NCBI GenBank assembly: GCA_028868335.1
Contig: JAGWUU010000123.1
Coordinates: 1 to 9,010 of the forward strand
Length of the DNA: 9,010 bases
Direction of reading: 5' to 3'
Origin: Sphingomonadales bacterium
Lineage (GTDB): Bacteria > Pseudomonadota > Alphaproteobacteria > Sphingomonadales > Sphingomonadaceae
The notes below the pieces were generated by a model that was given only the letters and a program-made list of their open reading frames with translations, did not search any database and was not told where the DNA came from. Positions 1-5,440 of this stretch are shown piece after piece (positions within the stretch are counted from its first letter, which is position 1; each line of letters starts with the position of its first letter). A program made the position numbers and the translations under genes.

Positions 1-519
1 TTCGGCGGTGTGGGGGATGATGTTGAGGTGGAAGGTGCAGGTGCCGTCGGCGTGGTCGTCGACCGCGTTCACAGTCAGCGACACGCCATCGACCGTGATC
101 GACCCCTTGACCGCGATGTAAGGTGAAATCTCGGCAGGCGTGGTGACGGCGAGGTGGAGCGAACCGCCCACTTCCTCGCGCAGCGCGATCCGCCCCACGG
201 CATCGACGTGGCCGGTGACGATGTGGCCGCCCAGTTCGTCGCCAAGCTTCAGCGCTTGCTCAAGGTTGAGTTGACGCCCGGCGATCCATTGCCCCTGCGC
301 GGTGCGGCTGACAGTCTCGCCCGAGATGTCGACCGCGAACCAAGCCTTCCCCGCCTCGCCGCCACGTTCCACCACGGTCAGGCAGACGCCCGAACAGGCG
401 ATCGACGCGCCGATGGCGATATGCGCGGGATCGTAGGGACACTCGATCACGGCGTGGAGATCGCCCCGGTCGGAGGCTTCGCGGATCGTGCCGGTGGCGG
501 TGATAATTCCGGTAAACAT
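1..519 (-). CDS. ribE: Riboflavin synthase alpha chain (C-terminus cut by window edge)
   Basis: Riboflavin synthase, which converts two molecules of 6,7-dimethyl-8-ribityllumazine into riboflavin and a pyrimidinedione in the cytoplasm. Reading from the ATG at 519 gives 173 codons without a stop before the window ends; the family is about 200 residues, so roughly the last 25-30 are missing. The N-terminus MFTGIIT is the family signature. Both halves of the duplicated lumazine-binding barrel are visible: SIACSGVCLTV followed by GGHIVTGHVDAVG, and then the second-barrel copy SITVDGVSLTV with NIIPHT near the cut end. The start codon shares one base with the ribD stop (TGATG), so translation is probably coupled to ribD. 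The N-terminal end is certain from homology. The symbol follows alphaproteobacterial usage; the E. coli equivalent is ribC. The family assignment is very secure. Confidence 0.96.
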   Translation of the reverse strand, partial: MFTGIITATGTIREASDRGDLHAVIECPYDPAHIAIGASIACSGVCLTVVERGGEAGKAWFAVDISGETVSRTAQGQWIAGRQLNLEQALKLGDELGGHIVTGHVDAVGRIALREEVGGSLHLAVTTPAEISPYIAVKGSITVDGVSLTVNAVDDHADGTCTFHLNIIPHTAE

Positions 520-1484
520 CAGGTGCGCTCGTAAACGTCGAGGGCGTCCTTGCCAAGTTGGCGCGTGTCGATGAGACGCCATTCTGGCGACGCAGCCAGT
601 GCCTCGGCGGTGAGTTCGGGCAAGGCAGGGCCGGCGCCGCCAACCGTGAGCGGGGCGCGATAGAGCATCATGCGGTCAACCAGCCCGGCGCCGAGAAAGG
701 CCCGCGCGGCTTGCGCGCCGCCCTCAACCATCAGCGTCTGCGCGCTGCTCATGCCAACGATCGCCTCGGGCGAGGGAAGGGCGCGCCAGCCCGGCGGGGC
801 TTCGCCATGGGTCAGCAGCCAGCGCTGCGGGCTGCGCTCCTCCAATCCGGGCAGGCGCACGTCGAGCCGAGGAGCATCGGCGTCCAGCGTGCCGCGCCCG
901 ACCAGGATCGCATCCATCCTCGCCCGCGAGGCATGGACGTGCGCGCGCGCCTCCGGTCCGGTGAGCCACTGCCCTTCGCCCGGCGACGGGGCGAGGCGGC
1001 CATCGCGAGACAGTGCCAGCTTGAGCGTAACCTGCGGACGACCAAGCGTGGTGCGGATGAGGTATCCGGCAAGGCTGGCGCGGCATTCCGCGCTGTCGAT
1101 CTGGTCAACCGTTATTCCGGCCGCGCGGATACGGGCAATGCCATCGCCAGCGGTGCGTGGATCGGGATCGCCACAGCCGACCACCACGCGGGCAAGGCCG
1201 CTCGCCGCGACCAGATCGGCGCAGGCGGGCCCGCGCGGGCTTTGGTGGGCGCAGGGTTCCAGCGTGACGTAGAGCGTCGCACCGGCGGCGCCGCCGCCCG
1301 CCGCCTCCAGCGCCACCGCCTCCGCATGGGGACGGCCGCCGGGCATGGTCCAGCCGCGCGAAACTACCCGACCGTCCCTGACGATCAGTGCGCCGACCGC
1401 CGGGTTGGGGCGCGCCAGCGGCATTCCGCGCGCCGCGAGGGCGGCGGCGGCTGCGAGCCATCGCGCATCGGCGTCAGCGTTCAA
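519..1484 (-). CDS. ribD: Bifunctional riboflavin biosynthesis deaminase/reductase RibD
   Basis: Bifunctional cytoplasmic enzyme (321 aa, normal family length) carrying out the second and third steps of riboflavin synthesis: deamination of the pyrimidine product of GTP cyclohydrolase II, then NADPH-dependent reduction of the ribosyl side chain. The N-terminal deaminase domain (about 1-145) carries the zinc site: HAE at 53-55, and Cys78 and Cys88 in the EPCAH...C motif. These cysteines are separated by nine residues, where E. coli RibD has eight. The reductase domain (about 150-318) shows LKLALSRDGRLA, the VGRGTLDADAPRLDVR segment and MVEGGAQAARAFL. The start is TTG at 1484; there is no in-frame ATG before the upstream stop codon, and the next Met (residue 21) would cut into the first helix and lose the conserved Asp-Ala-Arg-Trp part. 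The gene overlaps the previous gene by 11 bases and ribE by one, suggesting a coupled operon. Confidence 0.95.
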   Translation of the reverse strand: MNADADARWLAAAAALAARGMPLARPNPAVGALIVRDGRVVSRGWTMPGGRPHAEAVALEAAGGGAAGATLYVTLEPCAHQSPRGPACADLVAASGLARVVVGCGDPDPRTAGDGIARIRAAGITVDQIDSAECRASLAGYLIRTTLGRPQVTLKLALSRDGRLAPSPGEGQWLTGPEARAHVHASRARMDAILVGRGTLDADAPRLDVRLPGLEERSPQRWLLTHGEAPPGWRALPSPEAIVGMSSAQTLMVEGGAQAARAFLGAGLVDRMMLYRAPLTVGGAGPALPELTAEALAASPEWRLIDTRQLGKDALDVYERT

Positions 1485-1926
1485 CCGTGGTCTTTCGGGC
1501 GGGTTCGATCAATGCCTCGGCCTTGGCCTTGGCATCGGCATCGGCCTTGGCCTTGTCGGCATCGGCATCGGACTTGATCTTGTCGACGTTGATGCCGCTT
1601 GCCCGGCCGAGCGCCATCCATGCGTCCTGCCCGACCTGGTCGTATTCCTTCCACCGCGCCTCGCGGATCTCCTTGCGGCGCTGGTTCTCCTTGATGAAGG
1701 CCTGCGTCTCGGCGTCGGTGCGGTGTTCGGGCCATGAGGTGATGTAGGTGATTTCAGGGAGCGCGCGCGGCTTCTTCCAGGTTTCGCCGGTCAGCAGCGA
1801 GAACACCGCAAAGGTCGTCACCGCGGCCAGCGCGGCGAAACGCCAGCGGTTGGGGCCGGCCTGCTTGAACACGGTTACGAAATCGCCGATCGCACCCGTC
1901 GGGTTGACGTTTTGCCAAAAAGACAT
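1474..1926 (-). CDS. Membrane-anchored protein of unknown function with Lys/Asp/Ala-rich tail
   Basis: I do not recognise this 150-residue protein. It begins MSFWQNVNPTGAIGDF, has one hydrophobic segment at about residues 30-46 (FAALAAVTTFAVFSLL) preceded by basic residues, then a charged soluble part. By the positive-inside rule the N-terminus is probably cytoplasmic and the tail periplasmic (inference). The tail contains EIREARWKEYDQVGQDAWMALG and ends in a Lys/Asp/Ala-rich, probably helical repeat around residues 118-141. The ATG at 1926 is preferred over an in-frame TTG three codons upstream, though no strong Shine-Dalgarno is seen. It lies 42 bases after the metallopeptidase gene and overlaps ribD by 11 bases, so it is probably expressed with riboflavin genes, but nothing in its sequence links it to riboflavin. 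The coding call rests on the overlap architecture, a coherent topology and codon bias. Confidence 0.8.
   Translation of the reverse strand: MSFWQNVNPTGAIGDFVTVFKQAGPNRWRFAALAAVTTFAVFSLLTGETWKKPRALPEITYITSWPEHRTDAETQAFIKENQRRKEIREARWKEYDQVGQDAWMALGRASGINVDKIKSDADADKAKADADAKAKAEALIEPARKTTVER
1519..1585. repeat. Short degenerate tandem repeat inside the coding region
   Basis: On the plus strand a 24-base unit made of two GGCCTT-type hexamers followed by two GGCATC-type hexamers (1519-1542) is followed by a near copy extended by three bases (1543-1569) and a decayed third part (1570-1585). On the coding strand these read as alternating Lys-Ala and Asp-Ala pairs in the C-terminal tail of the unrecognised membrane protein. 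The length change between units is a multiple of three, so the frame is kept. This is typical of slippage-prone low-complexity coding sequence. Confidence 0.8.
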
Positions 1927-1968
1927 GGAGCGCAAGATAGGCCCTGCGGCGCGATTCCGCCAGAGGGC

Positions 1969-2694
1969 TTAACCGAACGGCAGATAGAGGCCGCGTCCAT
2001 GCTTCTTGAGCCAGCGGTTGGCGGCGCGAATGTCGCCTTCGTAGAGCTGGTCCAGAAAGGCGTGGAAGCGCGGGCTATGGTCGAAATGGACGAGGTGCGT
2101 CACCTCATGCGCGACCACCGAACGGCGCACGAAATCGGGCGCCATGACCAGCCGCCAGTTGAGCCGGATCGTCCCGTCGGGCGCGCAACTGCCCCAGCGG
2201 CGCTGGGCGCTGCTCATCAGCAGCTTCGGCACGGGCTTTGCGGCGTGGAGACAATAGTGATCGAGATCGGTTGCGAGCAGGGCGCGCGCCTCGCCCTGAA
2301 GCCAGCGGGTCAGCCGGGCAGGGAGCGATTCGGCCGGGCCGCCGACATGAAGCCTGTCGCCGTCGATTACCACCCGGCGCGAGCGGGCCGGATCGTGCGT
2401 GATGATCAGGCTTTGGCCGCGAAACAGCACATCGCCGCCATCGGTCGGCCGGGCGGGCTCCGGCAGGGCGGCAAGCTGCGCGGCAAGCCAGCTTGCCTTG
2501 CTGCGGGCAAAGGCCAGCGCCTCGGCACTGCGGCCCCACTGCGGCAGGGTGACACGGATCTCGCTGCCGTCCGGGGCAAGCCTCATGGTCATGCGCCGGG
2601 CATTGGCGGTGCGGCGGATCACCAGCGGCACAAGCTGGCTACCGATCTCGACGGTGAGAGGCTGATCCTTCGGCTTGAGCAGCCAGTCAATCAT
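1969..2694 (-). CDS. YgjP-like zinc metallopeptidase-domain protein (DUF45)
   Basis: A 241-residue protein of the YgjP/SprT-like metallopeptidase family (DUF45, gluzincin fold). The C-terminal half has the family hallmarks: RRWGSC at about 165-170, the zinc motif HEVTH at 196-200 and the third likely ligand in HSPRF at 206-210, followed by the amphipathic ending around AANRWLKKHG. The catalytic set is intact, so an active zinc hydrolase is plausible, but natural substrates of this family are not established. No signal peptide or membrane segment is seen, so it should be cytoplasmic. I chose the ATG at 2694 (MIDWLLKPKD) because it overlaps the preceding gene by only eight bases (ATGATTGA); the longer open frame upstream runs antisense-free but inside the YcgN-like gene and has no family resemblance. 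Confidence 0.9.
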   Translation of the reverse strand: MIDWLLKPKDQPLTVEIGSQLVPLVIRRTANARRMTMRLAPDGSEIRVTLPQWGRSAEALAFARSKASWLAAQLAALPEPARPTDGGDVLFRGQSLIITHDPARSRRVVIDGDRLHVGGPAESLPARLTRWLQGEARALLATDLDHYCLHAAKPVPKLLMSSAQRRWGSCAPDGTIRLNWRLVMAPDFVRRSVVAHEVTHLVHFDHSPRFHAFLDQLYEGDIRAANRWLKKHGRGLYLPFG

Positions 2695-3145
2695 CTGCCA
2701 GTTCCATGCCCGGCGGCAGGATGATGTGCTGTTCGAGCGGCCCGGCGACCGTTTCGCTGATCGCGCGTCCGCGCACGGAATTGCCGGTGCGGTGAACCTC
2801 TTCGGGATCGCCGCAGACCAGGTAATGCCAATCGGGCAGGGGCGCCCCATCGGCGCGCAGCCGATAGGCGCACGTCTCGGGCAGCCAGCCGATGGTCAGC
2901 GCCAGCCGCGGCGTCAGCTTGAGGCAATCGGGCACCCGCGCCTTGCGGTTGCGGTAATCGCTGCACCGCGCGCTGGGAATGTCGAGCAGCTTGCAGGCGA
3001 CATTCGTGGGATAGATCGTGCCGGTGTCCTCGTCCTCGGCCTTGTGGAGGCAGCACTTGCCGCAGCCGTCGCACAACGCTTCCCATTCCGGCCGGGTCAG
3101 CCGATCCAGCGGAAGTTCCCAGAAACTGTCGCGAAGGTCCGTCAC
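2687..3145 (-). CDS. YcgN-like cysteine-cluster protein (UPF0260, CxxCxxCC family)
   Basis: A 152-residue cytoplasmic protein of the UPF0260/YcgN group within the CxxCxxCC family, thought to bind zinc or iron. The defining cluster is Cys25, Cys28, Cys31 and Cys32 (CDGCGKCC), followed by further conserved cysteines at 51, 61 and 74 in the YPTNVACKLLD...RCSDYRNRKARVPDC stretch, and at 92 and 111. The later HYLVCGDPEEVH segment is also typical. The biochemical role is unknown. The start is a GTG at 3145 that overlaps the TGA of the SCO gene as GTGA; the stop overlaps the start of the metallopeptidase gene by eight bases. This tight stacking predicts translational coupling along the operon. Family assignment is secure; function is not. 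Confidence 0.93.
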   Translation of the reverse strand: MTDLRDSFWELPLDRLTRPEWEALCDGCGKCCLHKAEDEDTGTIYPTNVACKLLDIPSARCSDYRNRKARVPDCLKLTPRLALTIGWLPETCAYRLRADGAPLPDWHYLVCGDPEEVHRTGNSVRGRAISETVAGPLEQHIILPPGMELADD

Positions 3146-3768
3146 TTGACCGAGATGGCAAGATCGGCGGCCACCGCCTCGGCGTTCTGGTCGATCGGTA
3201 GCGCTTCGACAGGGTTGCCCATGGGATCGAACAGGTAGGCGGCGCGGCTGTGGTCCATCAGGTAGGCGCCACCGGGCAGTTCCTTGCCCTTCAGCGCCAG
3301 CGCCTTGAAGTTCTCCACCGCCTCGTCAACCCGGTCCTGGGTGCCGGTCAGGCCCAGCAGGCGGGGTGAGAAAGCAGCGGCGAATTCACCGACCTTGGCA
3401 GGCGTGTCGCGCGCGGGATCGACCGAAATGAAGATCGGCTGGACCTTTGCCGCCTTGTCCGCGTGCGCCTTGGCTAAGAGGTTGAAGCCGCGCATCATCA
3501 CGCCGACGTCAAGCGGACAGGCATCGGGGCAGAACGTGTAGCCGAAGTAAACTATGCGATAGCGCCCGGTGAAATCGGACCACTTGATGGTCTTGCCATC
3601 CTTGTTGACCAGGGTGAACGGGCCGCCGATCGCCGATCCTGCCAGGTCGACACCCTGGATGTGGTCGGCGGACTGCTGGTTCGAACAAGCGGAAAGCATG
3701 GCCACGCTGCAGGCGAGTGCAAGCGCAGCCAGTCGCGATTTGGTCAATGTCATGGCGTGGCGGTTCAT
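3142..3768 (-). CDS. SCO1/SenC-family copper-binding lipoprotein
   Basis: A thioredoxin-fold copper protein of the SCO1/SenC/PrrC family (208 aa), which in characterised members delivers copper to, or keeps reduced, the CuA site of cytochrome c oxidase. The metal site is complete: Cys80 and Cys84 in CPDACP and His173 in MDHS. Other family landmarks are DFTGRYRIVYFGYTFCPD, the ISVDPARDTP loop and FDPMGN near the end. The N-terminus has a basic start, a hydrophobic core and a lipobox LSAC with Cys28, so it should be a lipoprotein facing the periplasm. The ATG at 3768 and the ATG at 3753 (MTLTKSRL) both leave the signal intact and neither has a strong Shine-Dalgarno; I kept the longer one. It is the first gene of the minus-strand operon and diverges from the ankyrin gene. 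Confidence 0.93.
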   Translation of the reverse strand: MNRHAMTLTKSRLAALALACSVAMLSACSNQQSADHIQGVDLAGSAIGGPFTLVNKDGKTIKWSDFTGRYRIVYFGYTFCPDACPLDVGVMMRGFNLLAKAHADKAAKVQPIFISVDPARDTPAKVGEFAAAFSPRLLGLTGTQDRVDEAVENFKALALKGKELPGGAYLMDHSRAAYLFDPMGNPVEALPIDQNAEAVAADLAISVK

Positions 3769-3798
3769 GCTCTGCTAAACCGCGCCGCGCAAGAAGGC

Positions 3799-3833
3799 TT
3801 TGCGCCGATGCGACAGATTGCATCGGGGGCAAA
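3799..3833. promoter_or_regulatory. Long imperfect inverted repeat in the divergent intergenic region
   Basis: Inner arms CCGATGC (3805-3811) and GCATCGG (3820-3826) pair perfectly around the eight-base centre GACAGATT. Outer arms TTTGC (3799-3803) and GCAAA (3829-3833) extend the pairing across a small one-by-two-base bulge, twelve base pairs in all. It sits between the divergent SCO and ankyrin genes and ends one base before the ankyrin Shine-Dalgarno. It could be an operator for a dimeric regulator or an mRNA hairpin in the ankyrin 5' leader; the absence of a T-run on either side argues against an intrinsic terminator. The symmetry is seen; the role is inferred. Confidence 0.45.
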
Positions 3834-3834
3834 C

Positions 3835-3840
3835 AGGAGG
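3835..3840 (+). promoter_or_regulatory. Ribosome binding site of the ankyrin gene
   Basis: A full AGGAGG Shine-Dalgarno lies ten bases before the GTG at 3851. It decides the start of the ankyrin-repeat gene: frame-compatible codons further upstream would place the ribosome binding site inside the coding region and add residues before an otherwise complete signal peptide. Confidence 0.8.
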
Positions 3841-3850
3841 ATTTCTAAAG

Positions 3851-4468
3851 GTGTCGCATTCACGTCTGCTGCGGATCGTCGTCCCGTCACTCGTCGCGGC
3901 CAGTCTGGTCTGGACGGTGCCTGCCGCCGCACAGTTTTCCGAGAGCTTCAAGTTCCTTGAATCGGTTCGGAAAAAGGAAGGGCAGGAAGTTACCGACGAA
4001 CTGGCCAAGGGCGGCCCGAACCTCATCAACACGCGCGACACCACCACCGGCGAGTCAGCGCTGCATATCGTCACCGCCCGCCGCGACGCGACGTGGATGC
4101 AGTTCCTCATCGGCAAGGGCGCCAACGTCAATTCGCGGGACAACAAGGGGCAGACCCCGTTGGTGATCGCCAGCAACTACGGTTTTGCCGAGGGAGTTGA
4201 TCTTCTCGTTACCTATGGCGCCAAGGTCGATGACAGCAACAACGCGGGCGAAACCCCGCTCATAACGGCGGTCCACAACCGCAACGTCGCACTGGTGCGG
4301 ATCCTGCTCAAGGCCGGGGCAAGCGCGACGCGGGCGGACAATTCGGGCCGTTCGGCGCTCGACTATGCCGAGATGAACGGCAAGGACGCCATCTACACCG
4401 AGCTTGATAACAGCCGGAAGGCCAAGACCGCGACCAGCGCCAAACCAACCTACGGGCCCAGCTTCTGA
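3851..4468 (+). CDS. Exported ankyrin-repeat protein
   Basis: A 205-residue ankyrin-repeat protein starting at GTG 3851 behind a strong Shine-Dalgarno. The N-terminus is a Sec signal peptide: basic residues (SHSRLLR), a hydrophobic core, and AAA before Gln28 as a probable signal-peptidase I site, so the mature protein should be periplasmic. After a helical capping stretch (about 29-63) come four ankyrin repeats at about 66-97, 98-130, 131-163 and 164-187, with the family pattern G-x-T/S-P/A-L at ESALHIV, QTPLVIA, ETPLITA and RSALDYA. The tail is basic and Ser/Thr/Pro-rich. Ankyrin repeats mediate protein binding, so a scaffold or inhibitor role is likely, but the partner is unknown. The COQ9-family gene starts two bases after its stop, so the two are almost certainly co-transcribed. 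Confidence 0.92.
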   Translation: MSHSRLLRIVVPSLVAASLVWTVPAAAQFSESFKFLESVRKKEGQEVTDELAKGGPNLINTRDTTTGESALHIVTARRDATWMQFLIGKGANVNSRDNKGQTPLVIASNYGFAEGVDLLVTYGAKVDDSNNAGETPLITAVHNRNVALVRILLKAGASATRADNSGRSALDYAEMNGKDAIYTELDNSRKAKTATSAKPTYGPSF

Positions 4469-4470
4469 CC

Positions 4471-5133
4471 ATGGCCAGCGGGCATGACCTCGCGTCGCTC
4501 GATGCCCTGCGCACCGCGCTGGGCGGTGCCATCGCCGAAGCGGCGGTATGGGACGGATGGAGCGAGGCGGCGGTGCGCAACGCGGCGCAGGCGCAAGGGA
4601 TCGATCCCGATGCCGCGGCCTTTGCCTTCAAGGACGGGCCGATGGCGATGATCGCCGCCTGGATCGCCTCGATCGACGCGGCGATGGCGCGCGAATTACC
4701 GCCCGAGGCACTTGCCCCGCTCAAGATTCGCGAGCGGATCCGGCGTCTCGTCCAGTTCCGGCTCGATGCCGCGGTCCCGCACAAGGAGGCGTTGCGCCGC
4801 GCCCAGGCGATCATGGCCATGCCGCAGAACGTGCGCAGGGCAATGAAGCTCGGCTGGCACAGCGCCGATGCGATGTGGCGGCTCGCCGGGGATACGGCGA
4901 CCGACTATAATCACTACACCAAACGGCTGACCCTCGGTTCGCTCTACGCCGCGACCCTGGCGGTGTTTGTCAACGACGCCAGCGAGGACCACGCCGATAC
5001 CCGCGCATTCCTCGATCGCCGGATCGACGGGGTGATGCGCTTTGAAAAGTTCAAGGCCCGCGTGATGAAGCCGCGCGACGAGGTGTTCAGCCCGACGCGG
5101 CTGCTGGGGCGGTTACGCTACCCGGCCCGCTGA
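4471..5133 (+). CDS. COQ9-family protein
   Basis: A 220-residue COQ9-family protein. COQ9 has a TetR-like helical fold with a C-terminal lipid-binding pocket; in mitochondria it presents ubiquinone intermediates to the hydroxylase COQ7, and the alphaproteobacterial relatives are presumed to help ubiquinone synthesis at the inner membrane. The diagnostic block is near residues 127-152: LGWHSADAMWRLAGDTATDYNHYTKR, recognisable here from its parts WHSADAMW, AGDTATDYN and HYTKR, followed by LTLGSLYAATLAVF. The N-terminal half is an all-helical, Ala-rich region. The ATG at 4471 is two bases after the ankyrin stop with no independent Shine-Dalgarno, so translation is probably by reinitiation. No DNA-binding helix-turn-helix is convincing, which fits COQ9 rather than a true TetR regulator. 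Confidence 0.92.
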   Translation: MASGHDLASLDALRTALGGAIAEAAVWDGWSEAAVRNAAQAQGIDPDAAAFAFKDGPMAMIAAWIASIDAAMARELPPEALAPLKIRERIRRLVQFRLDAAVPHKEALRRAQAIMAMPQNVRRAMKLGWHSADAMWRLAGDTATDYNHYTKRLTLGSLYAATLAVFVNDASEDHADTRAFLDRRIDGVMRFEKFKARVMKPRDEVFSPTRLLGRLRYPAR

Positions 5134-5134
5134 T

Positions 5135-5140
5135 TTGACT
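5135..5140 (+). promoter_or_regulatory. Candidate -35 element of the feoAB promoter
   Basis: TTGACT, five of six matches to the sigma-70 -35 consensus, directly after the COQ9-family stop codon. A -10 box 17-18 bases downstream would fall at about 5158-5164, inside the Fur-like palindrome, but the bases there match the consensus poorly. The call is therefore tentative. Confidence 0.3.
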
Positions 5141-5153
5141 CCGATCAATTTTG

Positions 5154-5170
5154 TTGCGAATGACTTGCAA
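5154..5170. promoter_or_regulatory. Fur-like operator upstream of feoA
   Basis: TTGCGAATGACTTGCAA is an imperfect palindrome centred on base 5162: the outer TTGC/GCAA arms match perfectly, with A/T matches at alternate inner positions. It resembles the Fur-family boxes described for alphaproteobacteria, which have TGC/GCA-type ends and an A/T-rich ATGAT-like centre. It lies 30 bases before the feoA start, where bound repressor would block transcription initiation. Iron-replete repression of feoAB by Fur is the expected logic. The symmetry is seen; the regulator is inferred from the target genes. Confidence 0.6.
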
Positions 5171-5200
5171 TAACCCTCTGCCTATGGCAGCGCGGTTGCA

Positions 5201-5440
5201 ATGACTCTCGATCTCCTCCCTATCGGCCAGTGTGCGCGCATCGTTGCGGTCGATTGGTCCGCGCTGGTCGACGAGGAAGCGCAGCGGTTGCAGGCGCTTG
5301 GCATTGACATCGGGGCGCGGGTGTCGGTCGAACATCGCGGGGTATTCTCGGGGAAAGACCCGATCGCCCTGGTGGTCGGGCGGATGACCGTCGCCTTGCG
5401 CCGCGCCCACGCGCGGGCAATGAAGGTCGAGGCGTTGTGA
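5201..5440 (+). CDS. feoA: Ferrous iron transport accessory protein FeoA
   Basis: FeoA, a small SH3-like cytoplasmic protein (79 aa, normal length) that works with the FeoB ferrous iron permease. Typical features are the opening LLPIGQCARIVAVD, the central RLQALGIDIGARVSVEHRG (the family's leftmost-conserved L-x-x-L-G-I/L-x-x-G core), and the closing segment DPIALVVGRMTVALRRAHARAM, which matches the usual 'vG...iaLRr..A..I.V' ending. The ATG at 5201 is the only sensible start; no clear Shine-Dalgarno precedes it, but a six-codon reading frame from 5184 ends overlapping this start codon. The gene shares one base with feoB (TGATG). It is preceded by a Fur-like operator, so iron-dependent expression is likely. 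Confidence 0.94.
   Translation: MTLDLLPIGQCARIVAVDWSALVDEEAQRLQALGIDIGARVSVEHRGVFSGKDPIALVVGRMTVALRRAHARAMKVEAL

Noticed and set aside
1..519. An FMN riboswitch or other leader associated with the riboflavin genes.
   Set aside because: ribD and ribE here are internal operon genes that overlap their neighbours, leaving no untranslated space for a riboswitch.
558..1577. A 339-codon plus-strand reading frame opposite ribD.
   Set aside because: Arg/Ala/Gly-rich translation without recognisable motifs, fully antisense to ribD and the upstream gene.
1513..1585. A CRISPR-like or mobile-element repeat array.
   Set aside because: The units are contiguous, in frame with a coding region, and without spacers, so they are a coding low-complexity repeat.
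1912..2724. A 270-codon plus-strand reading frame opposite the metallopeptidase gene.
   Set aside because: No domain features; the opposite strand has a complete HExxH metallopeptidase with proper operon overlaps.
2695..2850. N-terminal extension of the metallopeptidase to an upstream start.
   Set aside because: It would lie inside the YcgN-like gene in another frame and has no resemblance to the family; the ATG at 2694 gives the expected length.
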